DNA of 33,254 nt, taken from NCBI GenBank assembly GCA_902826575.1, contig CADEFJ010000011.1:1-33254 (forward strand). Direction: 5' to 3'. The position numbers and the translations under genes were made by a program. Position 1 is the stretch's first letter. Each line of letters starts with the position of its first letter. The stretch is from an uncultured Pseudomonadota bacterium (lineage in GTDB: Bacteria; Pseudomonadota; Gammaproteobacteria; Steroidobacterales; Steroidobacteraceae). Positions 24,848 to 33,254 of the stretch are shown piece by piece. Under the pieces are notes generated by a model. It ran no database searches, was not told the DNA's origin, and worked only from the letters and a program-made list of their open reading frames with translations.

Positions 24848-25855
24848 CTACATGACCCCCGCGCGCAGCAGGTCGTGCACGTTGAGTGCGCCGACCAGGC
24901 GGCCCGCCGCGTCGATCACCGGCAGCGCGGTGATCTGGTGCAGCTCCATCATGTGGACCGCTTCGGCGGCCAGTTCGCGCGGTCCGATCGCCTTGCCCGG
25001 CGAAGTCATCACTTGCGCCATGCGCGTGTGGTGCACGTCGATCGGGTGTTCGAGGATGCGCCGCAGGTCGCCGTCGGTGAATACGCCAAGGCTCCTGCCT
25101 GCCTCGTCCACGATCACGGTGAGGCCGAGGCCCTTGCGGGACATCTCGACGAGGCCGTCCTTCAGCAATGCATCGGACGCAACGCGCGGGATTTCGTCGC
25201 CCTTGCGCATCACGTCCTCGACATGCAGCAGCAGCCGGCGACCGAGTGCGCCGCCGGGATGCGAGCGCGCAAAATCCTGCTCGGTGAAACCGCGCGCATC
25301 GAGAATCGCGACCGCGAGCGCGTCACCCATCGCGAGCGTGACGGTGGTGCTCGCGGTCGGCGCGAGGTTGAGCGGGCAGGCTTCCTCCGGCACGCTGATG
25401 TCGAGCACCACGGCCGCCGCGCGCGCCAGTGTCGAGTCCGCGTTGCCCGTCATGGCAATCAGCGGTACACCGAGGCGTGACAGGTGCGGCAGGAGCGTGA
25501 CGACCTCGGGAGTCTCGCCGGAGTTGGAGATGGCCACCACGACGTCGCCGCGCGCGATCATGCCGAGGTCGCCGTGGCTCGCCTCGGCCGGGTGCAGGAA
25601 GAAGGAGGGCGAGCCGGTGCTCGCGAGGGTGGCGGCGATCTTGCCGCCGACGTGCCCCGACTTGCCCATGCCGGAGACGACGATGCGTCCGGCGCAGGCG
25701 AGGCACAGGCGGCAGGCGGCGGCAAAGCTCGCGTCCAGGCGCTCGAGCAATGACTCGACGGCCGCCGCTTCGATGCGCAGCGCGCGACGGCCCGCCGCGA
25801 GCAGTCCGGCATCGGTCGTGGCGGGCGATTCGGGCGCGTCCGTTGCGGCGTTCAT
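24848..25855 (-). CDS. kdsD: D-arabinose 5-phosphate isomerase
   Basis: This cytosolic isomerase converts ribulose 5-phosphate to arabinose 5-phosphate, the first step of Kdo synthesis for LPS. The 335-residue protein is normal in size. The N-terminal SIS domain (about residues 45-185) has GMGKSGHVGGKIAATLASTG, SNSGETPEVV and the family block HPGGALGRRL. Two CBS domains follow (about 210-335). The frame is open upstream to 26380, but that part is antisense to ibaG and murA; the ATG at 25855 gives the right length. It leads the minus-strand LPS/rpoN operon and diverges from ibaG across 45 nt. Confidence 0.95.
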   Translation of the reverse strand: MNAATDAPESPATTDAGLLAAGRRALRIEAAAVESLLERLDASFAAACRLCLACAGRIVVSGMGKSGHVGGKIAATLASTGSPSFFLHPAEASHGDLGMIARGDVVVAISNSGETPEVVTLLPHLSRLGVPLIAMTGNADSTLARAAAVVLDISVPEEACPLNLAPTASTTVTLAMGDALAVAILDARGFTEQDFARSHPGGALGRRLLLHVEDVMRKGDEIPRVASDALLKDGLVEMSRKGLGLTVIVDEAGRSLGVFTDGDLRRILEHPIDVHHTRMAQVMTSPGKAIGPRELAAEAVHMMELHQITALPVIDAAGRLVGALNVHDLLRAGVM

Positions 25856-25900
25856 GGCGTGATGATACCGCCCCGGGCGCGAACACTTTAGTATTGTGGA

Positions 25901-27407
<1,507 letters not shown>

Positions 27408-27473
27408 TGCGGGCGTAGCGAGTGCGCGCGCGCGCGGCCGCGGCCACACGTCCGGCGCCTCGCGGGTCGAGCG

Positions 27474-27498
27474 CACCGGCTACCGCCGGTGTTCCCTC
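27474..27498 (+). terminator. Possible murA terminator hairpin
   Basis: CACCGGC (27474-27480) and GCCGGTG (27485-27491) form a perfect 7-bp stem with a TACC loop, followed by TTCCCTCGTT. The T-content is modest, so termination is plausible but unproven. The rest of the 237-nt gap between murA and the degS-type gene (27408-27644) is very GC-rich and holds no gene I can recognise. Confidence 0.4.
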
Positions 27499-27644
27499 GT
27501 TGCGGCGGCGCTCGGCGCATCGGGTCACCGCAACCTGAAATGGGATCAGGCGCCTCGCGCAGCTCGCCGCGCCTCGGCGCTCTCCACGCTCGTTGCCGGA
27601 CGTGTGGCCGCGGCCGTGCGCCCGGCGGTATCGTCACGCCCGCA

Positions 27645-28784
27645 CTACGAGGTGCGCCGCTCCGTCACCATCACCGGCACCGTGATCGTCTCGGCGCCGC
27701 GCACGATCACCACGTCGATGGATTGTCCCGGCGTGGTCGTCGCGATGTGCGACAGCGCATCCTGCTGGCTGCGCACCGCATTGCCTGCGATGCTGGTGAC
27801 GATGTCTCCGGGTCGCAGGCCGGCCTGCACTGCCGGGCTGCCCTGGAAGAGGTTGGTGATCACGACGCCGGCGCGTGCCAGGCCAAGCCGCTCGGCCTGC
27901 GCGGCGTCCACCTCCCCGAGCACCACCCCGATCGAGCCGCGGATCACGCGCCCGTGGGACAGGATTTCCTGCACCACGCCGCGCACGAGGTTCACGGGGA
28001 TCGCAAAGCCGATGCCCTCGACGCCCAGGTTCTTCGCCAGCACTGCCGTATTGATGCCGACCAGTTCGCCGTGTGTGTTGACGAGTGCGCCGCCGGAGTT
28101 GCCGACATTGATCGGCGCGTCTGTCTGGATGAAGTTCTCGAAGGTCGCCACTCCGAGCTGGCCGCGGCCCGTGCCGCTGACGATGCCCTGGGTGACCGAT
28201 TGCGTCAGCCCGATCGGATTGCCTATGGCAAGCACGACGTCGCCGACACGCAGCTGGTCGGAACGCCCGAGCGGCATCACCGGCACCTGGCCGAGGTCGA
28301 CCCGCAATACCGCGAGATCGGTGTCGGGGTCGCGACCTACGACAATCGCCTCGCCCTGGCGCCCGTCCGCAAGCTGCACGTTGACCCGTTCGGCCTTGTC
28401 GATCACGTGGTGGTTGGTGACGATGTGCCCGGCGGCGTCGACCACCACCCCCGAGCCGAGCGTCTGCTCGATGCGTTGGCGATAGCGCGGCGAGACGCCC
28501 CCGAACAGCTCGCCCAGCGTCGCGGGCGGCACCCGCTCCTTGACGACGCGCTCCGAATAGATGTTCGCGACGGCGGGCGCGGCGCGCGCCACGGCGTCGG
28601 CATAACTGGCAACCGGTGCGCCCGGCGCGGTGGCGGGCGCGGCCGGTGCGGCCGGCGCGGCGGGTGGCTGGGGCGCGCGCAGCAGGTCGGGTCGCAGGAA
28701 TACGATCACGAAGGCAAGCGCAAGGCCCCCGACGACCGAACCTGCGAGAAAAACCAACGTGCGGCCAAGTCTCTGCGGGATCAT
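27645..28784 (-). CDS. DegS/AlgW-type periplasmic serine protease
   Basis: This is an HtrA-family protease anchored in the inner membrane. It has one N-terminal membrane helix (about residues 8-30), a Pro/Ala-rich linker (about 36-58), a trypsin-like domain and a single PDZ domain (about 285-370). The likely catalytic triad is H126 (TNHHVI), D156 (DTDLAVL) and S230 (NVGNSGGAL). One PDZ and a membrane anchor point to the DegS/AlgW type, which senses misfolded outer-membrane proteins and starts cleavage of the anti-sigma factor RseA/MucA, rather than the soluble two-PDZ DegP type. The 379-residue length fits. Its placement between murA and petA matches Pseudomonas algW. The ATG overlaps the divergent petA promoter region. 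Confidence 0.92.
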   Translation of the reverse strand: MIPQRLGRTLVFLAGSVVGGLALAFVIVFLRPDLLRAPQPPAAPAAPAAPATAPGAPVASYADAVARAAPAVANIYSERVVKERVPPATLGELFGGVSPRYRQRIEQTLGSGVVVDAAGHIVTNHHVIDKAERVNVQLADGRQGEAIVVGRDPDTDLAVLRVDLGQVPVMPLGRSDQLRVGDVVLAIGNPIGLTQSVTQGIVSGTGRGQLGVATFENFIQTDAPINVGNSGGALVNTHGELVGINTAVLAKNLGVEGIGFAIPVNLVRGVVQEILSHGRVIRGSIGVVLGEVDAAQAERLGLARAGVVITNLFQGSPAVQAGLRPGDIVTSIAGNAVRSQQDALSHIATTTPGQSIDVVIVRGAETITVPVMVTERRTS

Positions 28785-28791
28785 GCCTGTG

Positions 28792-28797
28792 TATAAT
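28792..28797 (+). promoter_or_regulatory. Putative -10 element of the petABC operon
   Basis: A perfect TATAAT lies between the divergent degS-type and petA starts. The predicted start is near 28804, giving a leader of about 78 nt before petA. I see no good -35, so an activator may help. On the other strand it lies within the leader of the protease gene. Confidence 0.5.
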
Positions 28798-28881
28798 GCT
28801 CCGCTTCCCGGTGCTCGTCACAAGCATGAAGTTCGCGTGGCGCGCGGGCCCGGTGTGGATGGATGTTGGGAGACATTTGCG

Positions 28882-29496
28882 ATGACCGATATTTCGGCAA
28901 CTGCCGATCAGGAGATCGATCAAGACCGGCGACGGTTCCTGACCGCTGCCACCGTGGCGACCGGCGCCGTGGGCGCGGGCTTCGCACTCGTGCCGTTCAT
29001 CAAGTCGTGGAAGCCCTCGGAACGTGCACGCGCGCTGGGCGCGCCCGCCGAAGTGGACCTGACCAGGATCGAGCCCGGCCAGATGGTCATCGTCAGCTGG
29101 CGCAAGCAGGCGATCTACATCGTGCATCGCACGCCGGAGATGGTCGCCACGCTGGGACCGGATGACGCGAAATTGAAGGACCCGGCGTCCGATTCGTCGA
29201 CCCAGCCCGAATACGCGAAGAACGAACTGCGTTCGGTCAAGCCCGACTACCTGGTCATCGTCGGCATCTGCACCCACCTCGGATGCCTGCCGAAGCAGCA
29301 CTTCGAGCGAGGCGAAGCCGCACTCGGCGCGGACTGGCCGGGCGGCTTCTTCTGTCCGTGCCACGGTTCGAAATTCGACCTGGCAGGCCGCGTGATGTCC
29401 GGATCGCCGGCTTCGGCCAATCTCGTGGTCCCGCCCCACGCGTTTCGTGGCGACACGCTGGTCATCGGTGTCGACCCGCAGGAAGGAGTTGCGTGA
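28882..29496 (+). CDS. petA: Cytochrome bc1 Rieske iron-sulfur subunit
   Basis: The Rieske subunit of ubiquinol-cytochrome c reductase carries electrons from ubiquinol to cytochrome c1 through a 2Fe-2S cluster. The 204-residue product has a twin-arginine motif (DRRRFL) and a membrane helix near residues 22-40, so it is exported folded by Tat. The cluster ligands are C130 and H132 (CTHLGC) and C158 and H161 (CPCHGS); C135 and C160 can form the conserved disulfide. The frame is open from 28630, but the ATG at 28882 has a GGGAG site and starts the Tat signal. It overlaps petB by 1 nt. Confidence 0.96.
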   Translation: MTDISATADQEIDQDRRRFLTAATVATGAVGAGFALVPFIKSWKPSERARALGAPAEVDLTRIEPGQMVIVSWRKQAIYIVHRTPEMVATLGPDDAKLKDPASDSSTQPEYAKNELRSVKPDYLVIVGICTHLGCLPKQHFERGEAALGADWPGGFFCPCHGSKFDLAGRVMSGSPASANLVVPPHAFRGDTLVIGVDPQEGVA

Positions 29497-30743
29497 TGGC
29501 GAACGTCACCACAACTGCCGCCGGCAAGGGCGGGTTCCGCGTCTGGCTCAACAAACGGCTGCCCGTCGACGAGTTCATGCAGAGCCAGCTCGTCGGCTAC
29601 TACGCGCCGAAGAACTTCAACGTCTGGTATTTCTTCGGTTCGCTCGCGCTGCTCGTGTTCGTGATGCAGATCTTCACGGGCATATTCCTCACCATGCATT
29701 TCAAGCCGGGCGAGCTCACTGCCTTCGACTCGGTCGAATACATCATGCGCGAGGTCGAGTGGGGCTGGCTGATCCGCTACATGCACTCGACCGGGGCATC
29801 GATGTTCTTCATCGTCGTGTACCTGCACATGTACCGCGCGCTGCTGTACGGATCGTACAAGGCGCCGCGCGAGCTGCTATGGCTCGTCGGCATGTGCATC
29901 TACCTCGCGCTGATGGCCGAGGCGTTCTTCGGCTACGTGCTGCCCTGGGGCAACATGTCGTACTGGGGCGCGCAGGTGATCGTGAACCTGTTCGGCACGA
30001 TCCCGGCGATCGGACCGGGGCTCGTCGAGTGGATCCGCGGCGACTACGGCATCGCGGACGCCACGCTCGGCCGCTTCTTCGCCCTGCATGTCATCGCGCT
30101 GCCGTTCGCACTCGCGCTGCTGATCGTGCTGCACCTGGTGGCGCTGCGACAGAATGGCTCGAACAATCCCGACGGCATCGAGATCAAGGCGAATCTCGGC
30201 GCCGACGGCAAGCCGATCGACGGCATTCCGTTCCACCCGTACTACACGTTGAAGGACCTGGTCGGTGTCGGCCTCTTCCTGATCGCGTTCGCGATCATCG
30301 TGTTCTTCGTGCCGACTTTCGGTGGCCTGTTCATCGAGGCGCCGAACTTCGAGCCCGCGAACGCGCTGTCGACCCCGGCCCACATCGCGCCGGTCTGGTA
30401 CTTCACGCCGTTCTACGCGATCCTGCGTGCCGTGCCCGACCAGCAGCTCGGTGCGCTGCTGATGGGGCTGTCGGTCGTGGTGTTCCTGTTCCTGCCGTGG
30501 CTCGACAGGAGTCCGGTCAAATCCACCCGCTACCGCGGCTGGATCTGGAAACTCGCGCTCAGCGTGTTCACCATCTCGTTCCTCGCACTGATGGTCCTCG
30601 GCCTGCTGCCTGCCGAGGGCACTTATGTGACACTGGCGCGCATCTTCACTGCCCTCTACTTCGGGTTCTTCCTGCTCATGCCGTTCTACACACGCATCGA
30701 TCCGGTCAAGCCCGTGCCTGTGAGGGTGACCTACCATGCGTAA
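29496..30743 (+). CDS. petB: Cytochrome b of the bc1 complex
   Basis: Cytochrome b is the core membrane subunit of the bc1 complex and holds the two b hemes and both quinone sites. The 415-residue protein has eight or so membrane helices and the full-length form without splitting. Heme-ligand histidines sit in RYMHSTGASMFF, VVYLHMYRALLYGSYK, FALHVIALPF and LIVLHLVALRQNG. The Qo region shows GYVLPWGNMSYWGAQV and a later PVWYFTPFYAILRAVPDQQLGAL in pieces. A GGAAGGAG ribosome site lies just upstream. It overlaps petA by 1 nt and petC by 8 nt. Confidence 0.97.
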   Translation: MANVTTTAAGKGGFRVWLNKRLPVDEFMQSQLVGYYAPKNFNVWYFFGSLALLVFVMQIFTGIFLTMHFKPGELTAFDSVEYIMREVEWGWLIRYMHSTGASMFFIVVYLHMYRALLYGSYKAPRELLWLVGMCIYLALMAEAFFGYVLPWGNMSYWGAQVIVNLFGTIPAIGPGLVEWIRGDYGIADATLGRFFALHVIALPFALALLIVLHLVALRQNGSNNPDGIEIKANLGADGKPIDGIPFHPYYTLKDLVGVGLFLIAFAIIVFFVPTFGGLFIEAPNFEPANALSTPAHIAPVWYFTPFYAILRAVPDQQLGALLMGLSVVVFLFLPWLDRSPVKSTRYRGWIWKLALSVFTISFLALMVLGLLPAEGTYVTLARIFTALYFGFFLLMPFYTRIDPVKPVPVRVTYHA

Positions 30744-31464
30744 GCTTGCGATCCTCGTGGCTGCGCTGGCGTTCGCGCCCGCAGCCTTCGCCGCGGGTGG
30801 CGGCGGCACCGCGTCGTGGCAGCAATGGCATGCCGGCAACCAGCTCGGTGACCGTGCGTCACTGCAGCGCGGCGCCCGCAACTTCATGAACTACTGCGCG
30901 GGCTGCCATTCGCTCAAGTACGTGCGTTACCAGCGCGTCGGCACCGACCTCGGCATCTCCGATGAGGTGCTGAAGGAAAACCTGCTGTTGCCGGGCGCGA
31001 AGGTAACCGACTACGTGCTTACCTCGATGCCCGGGGCGCTGGCGAACGAGTGGTTCGGCATCGTGCCGCCGGACCTGTCGCTGATCACCCGCTCCAAGGG
31101 CAGCGACTACGTTTTCCAGTTCCTGAAGACCTTCTACGCCGACCCGAATGCCGCGACCGGTACCAACAACCTTGCGTTGGCGGGCACGGCCATGCCGCAC
31201 GTGCTGTCCGACCTGCAGGGCGTGCAGCGTGCGGTGTTCGACGAGCACGGTGCGTTCGTCACGTTCGAGGCCGGGGTGCCAGGGCAGCTTTCGGCCGCCG
31301 AGTACGACGCCTTCGTGCGCGACACCGTGAATTTCCTCGAGTACGCCGGCGAGCCGGCGAAGCTGCAGCGAGCCACCGTCGGCGTGTGGGTAGTGCTGTT
31401 CCTGTTGCTGTTCACCGCCATCGCCTGGCTGCTGAAGCAGGAATACTGGAAAGACGTCCAATAG
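30736..31464 (+). CDS. petC: Cytochrome c1 of the bc1 complex
   Basis: Cytochrome c1 takes electrons from the Rieske protein and passes them to soluble or membrane cytochrome c. The 242-residue protein has a signal peptide (RKLAILVAALAFAPAAFAA), the heme-binding CAGCH at residues 54-58 and a likely methionine ligand in GTAMPHVL. A C-terminal membrane anchor (WVVLFLLLFTAIAWLL) precedes the last residues. It overlaps petB by 8 nt, completing petABC. The sspA gene follows after 37 nt. Confidence 0.96.
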   Translation: MRKLAILVAALAFAPAAFAAGGGGTASWQQWHAGNQLGDRASLQRGARNFMNYCAGCHSLKYVRYQRVGTDLGISDEVLKENLLLPGAKVTDYVLTSMPGALANEWFGIVPPDLSLITRSKGSDYVFQFLKTFYADPNAATGTNNLALAGTAMPHVLSDLQGVQRAVFDEHGAFVTFEAGVPGQLSAAEYDAFVRDTVNFLEYAGEPAKLQRATVGVWVVLFLLLFTAIAWLLKQEYWKDVQ

Positions 31465-31467
31465 CGA

Positions 31468-31484
31468 CCCGGCCGTCGGCCGGG
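31468..31484 (+). other. GC-rich hairpin in the petC-sspA gap
   Basis: CCCGGCC (31468-31474) and GGCCGGG (31478-31484) are perfect inverted repeats around GTC, in the 37-nt spacer. There is no T-run. It may be a weak terminator, processing or stability element between petC and sspA. Confidence 0.35.
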
Positions 31485-31501
31485 CCTCGCTGGAGAGTCG
31501 C

Positions 31502-32125
31502 GTGTCGAGCCGCCGGTCCGCCATGACCTTGTTCTCGGCGCCCCATGATCCATGGAGTCACCGGGTGCGGATCGTGCTGGCGGAGAAGGCGCTGCCGATC
31601 GACGTGGTGAACATCGAACCGGGCCGCTTTCCGGAGGACCTGCTCGATCTCAATCCGTACCACAGCGTCCCGACGCTGGTGGATCGCGACCTCGTCCTGT
31701 ACGACGCGCGGGTGATCAGCGAGTACCTCGACGAGCGCTATCCGCATCCGCCGCTGATGCCGGTCGACCCGGTGCAGCGCGCGCAACTGCGCCTCGCGAT
31801 GTACCGCATCGAGCGCGACTGGTACGGCCCAGCGCTCGAGATCGACCTCGATGCGACGGGTACCAATACGATGCAACTGCGCAAGCAGTTGCGGGAGACG
31901 ATCCTGGCTAGCGCCGCGCTGTTCAAGATGAAGCCCTATTTCCTCTCAAGCGAGTTCTCGCTGGCCGATGCCTGCATCGCGCCGATCCTGTGGCGCCTGC
32001 CGCATTACGGTATCGACCTCACGAAGGAAGCACAGGCGATCGCGCGTTATGCCGCCAACGTGTTCCCGCGCGCCGGCTTCCGCGCAAGCCTGACCGGGGC
32101 CGAACAGCAGATGCGGGTGGCGTGA
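31502..32125 (+). CDS. sspA: Stringent starvation protein A
   Basis: SspA is a glutathione-S-transferase-fold protein that binds RNA polymerase and alters transcription under starvation and stress; it usually lacks transferase activity. The 207-residue protein has the N-terminal thioredoxin-like domain (MTLFSAPHDPWSHRVRIVLAEK, then NPYHSVPTLVDRDLVLYDARVI in pieces) and a C-terminal helical domain with FSLADACIAPILWRLPHYGI. The start is GTG at 31502 after a GGAGAG site; an internal ATG at 31523 is possible. It overlaps sspB by 1 nt. The petABC-sspAB order is common in gammaproteobacteria. Confidence 0.94.
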   Translation: MSSRRSAMTLFSAPHDPWSHRVRIVLAEKALPIDVVNIEPGRFPEDLLDLNPYHSVPTLVDRDLVLYDARVISEYLDERYPHPPLMPVDPVQRAQLRLAMYRIERDWYGPALEIDLDATGTNTMQLRKQLRETILASAALFKMKPYFLSSEFSLADACIAPILWRLPHYGIDLTKEAQAIARYAANVFPRAGFRASLTGAEQQMRVA

Positions 32126-32529
32126 TGAGCGGCCCGCAGAAGCTCTCCCGCCGCCCTTACCTGCTGCGCGCCATGCACGGCTGGGTCAGTGACAGCGGCG
32201 GCACGCCCCATGTGATCGTCGACGCCGAGCGGCCGGACGTGCAGGTGCCGCGCGCCTACATCAAGGAAGGCAAGATCGTGCTCAATGTGAGCATGTCGGC
32301 AACGCAGCGGCTCGTGCTCGGCAACGACTGGATTGAATTCGACGCACGCTTCGCGGGCGTCGTGCATCACATCAAGGTGCCGGTGAACGCGGTGCTAGGA
32401 ATCTATGGGCGCGAGACCGGCGAGGGCATGGTTTTCCCGACTGACGAGCACGACCCCGAGCCGCCGCCGACCAAACCCGCGCCGGCCGACGAGACCGGGC
32501 GCCGGCCGCAGTTGAAGGTCGTAAAGTAG
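32125..32529 (+). CDS. sspB: ClpXP protease specificity-enhancing factor SspB
   Basis: SspB is a cytosolic adaptor that brings ssrA-tagged and some other proteins to the ClpXP protease. The 134-residue protein has the substrate-binding fold (PYLLRAMHGWVSDSGGTPHV, IVLNVSMSATQRLVLGND) followed by an acidic, proline-rich flexible linker. It ends in RPQLKVVK, which matches the short C-terminal ClpX-binding motif of the family. The ATG shares one base with the sspA stop, so the two are likely translated together. Confidence 0.95.
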   Translation: MSGPQKLSRRPYLLRAMHGWVSDSGGTPHVIVDAERPDVQVPRAYIKEGKIVLNVSMSATQRLVLGNDWIEFDARFAGVVHHIKVPVNAVLGIYGRETGEGMVFPTDEHDPEPPPTKPAPADETGRRPQLKVVK

Positions 32530-32583
32530 TCGGGTGGCTGGCATGCAGCCGCGAATTGCCTGCCGCCGACAGGTAAGGGGACC

Positions 32584-33240
32584 ATGGTACTGAACACCTA
32601 CATCATCCTGAAATTTCTTCACGTCCTGCTGTTTGCCTATTGGCTCGGGCCTGACTGGGGCGTTTTCGTCAACGGTCGACGAGTTGCCAACCCGGAGCTT
32701 TCGCGGCAGGAGCGGTTGCGCTTTCTCAAGGCTTCCGTCGCCATCGATATCTTTCCGCGCTCCTCCATCGTGCTCCTCATAGCGGTCGGCCTTACGCTGG
32801 CTGGCGCCGGTGGTTACCTTTCACTGGGTCCCGTCTGGCTGGGCCTGATCTGGCTGGTGGCGGCGATATGGCTGGTGCTCGTCTGGTTCACCGGTTACAT
32901 CCTGCAGCCTGGTCCGCTCAAGACGCGGTTCGACGCCGTGCATGTCGCGCTCCGCCATGCCGTGACGGTGATCCTGCTCGGCGTGGGAGTGTATTCGCTG
33001 CTCTTCGGCGATCCGATCGCCACCCGCTGGCTTGCCGTCAAGCTCATCCTGGTCGCGATCCTGATCGCCATCGGCAGCGTGTTGCGCGTGATCGTTCGCA
33101 GCTGGATCCGGGAGCTCACGGGCGTGGCCGGCTCGGAGGCGGCGATCGCGCGCAGCTATCCGTTCACGCGCAAGCTGGTGATCAGCTTCTGGCTGGTGTC
33201 GATCTCCGCCGCTTTCCTGGGTGTCACCAAGTCCTTCTAG
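32584..33240 (+). CDS. Membrane protein of unknown function
   Basis: The family is not recognised. The 218-residue product is highly hydrophobic, with about five or six membrane helices: residues near 5-22, 57-75, 80-105, 120-140, 148-170 and 195-215. Polar loops are short and mostly basic (GRRVANPELSRQERLRF, PGPLKTRFDAVH). A histidine in the first helix (KFLHVLLFAYW) and others (VHVALRH) could bind a heme or metal, as in CopD-like proteins, but this is a guess. An AAGGGG ribosome site precedes the ATG. It begins 54 nt after sspB on the same strand. Confidence 0.8.
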   Translation: MVLNTYIILKFLHVLLFAYWLGPDWGVFVNGRRVANPELSRQERLRFLKASVAIDIFPRSSIVLLIAVGLTLAGAGGYLSLGPVWLGLIWLVAAIWLVLVWFTGYILQPGPLKTRFDAVHVALRHAVTVILLGVGVYSLLFGDPIATRWLAVKLILVAILIAIGSVLRVIVRSWIRELTGVAGSEAAIARSYPFTRKLVISFWLVSISAAFLGVTKSF

Positions 33241-33254
33241 GGCACCGTGCGACG

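Overview
The window is a GC-rich (roughly two-thirds G+C by eye), gene-dense stretch of chromosome. It probably comes from a gammaproteobacterium. The strongest clues are conserved gene neighbourhoods: kdsD-kdsC-lptC-lptA-lptB-rpoN-hpf-rapZ, ibaG-murA followed by an AlgW/DegS-type protease, petABC-sspA-sspB, and tkt-gap-pgk-pyk. The high GC, the SAH riboswitch before ahcY and the gene losses within these neighbourhoods would suit a Xanthomonadales/Nevskiales/Steroidobacter-like lineage, but that placement is inference. No tRNA, rRNA, CRISPR array, insertion sequence or phage gene was seen, and no gene-free stretch exceeds 300 bases (the longest is 27408-27644).

Layout. 1-2355 (minus): metK, then an S-adenosylhomocysteine (SAH) riboswitch, then ahcY, which runs off the left edge. 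2508-8214 (plus): a central-carbon operon of tkt, gap, pgk and pyk. 8215-12696 (plus): a periplasmic S45 (penicillin-acylase-type) hydrolase, a MoxR AAA+ ATPase and a VWA protein; these follow pyk with no gap or with overlaps. 12665-15809: an exported Bcp/PrxQ peroxiredoxin (minus), a patatin-like phospholipase (plus) and the Mg2+ transporter MgtE (minus). 15937-18531: an exported HAD phosphatase (minus), diverging from an outer-membrane beta-barrel and a secreted helical protein of unknown function (plus). 18561-25855 (minus): the LPS/sigma-54 operon kdsD-kdsC-lptC-lptA-lptB-rpoN-hpf-rapZ, ending in a YbaY-META lipoprotein. 25901-27407 (plus): ibaG-murA. 27645-28784 (minus): an AlgW/DegS-type protease. 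28882-32529 (plus): petA-petB-petC (cytochrome bc1) and sspA-sspB. 32584-33240: an unrecognised membrane protein.

How the genes work together. metK and ahcY make S-adenosylmethionine and clear the by-product SAH, and the riboswitch links ahcY expression to SAH level. tkt-gap-pgk-pyk cover the non-oxidative pentose phosphate step and lower glycolysis. KdsD and KdsC supply Kdo for LPS, and LptC/A/B carry LPS across the envelope. IbaG-MurA, the DegS-type protease, the YbaY-META lipoprotein, the beta-barrel and several exported enzymes make much of the window envelope-related. petABC is the respiratory bc1 complex, and SspA/SspB are a stress regulator and a ClpXP adaptor.

Most of the window is housekeeping, and no clearly new system stands out. 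The best candidates for something undescribed are the S45 hydrolase/MoxR/VWA cassette coupled to pyk, the beta-barrel plus secreted helical protein pair, and the YbaY-META lipoprotein at the end of the rpoN-hpf-rapZ operon. The absence of ptsN, npr, the mla genes and the his genes from their usual places is also worth noting.
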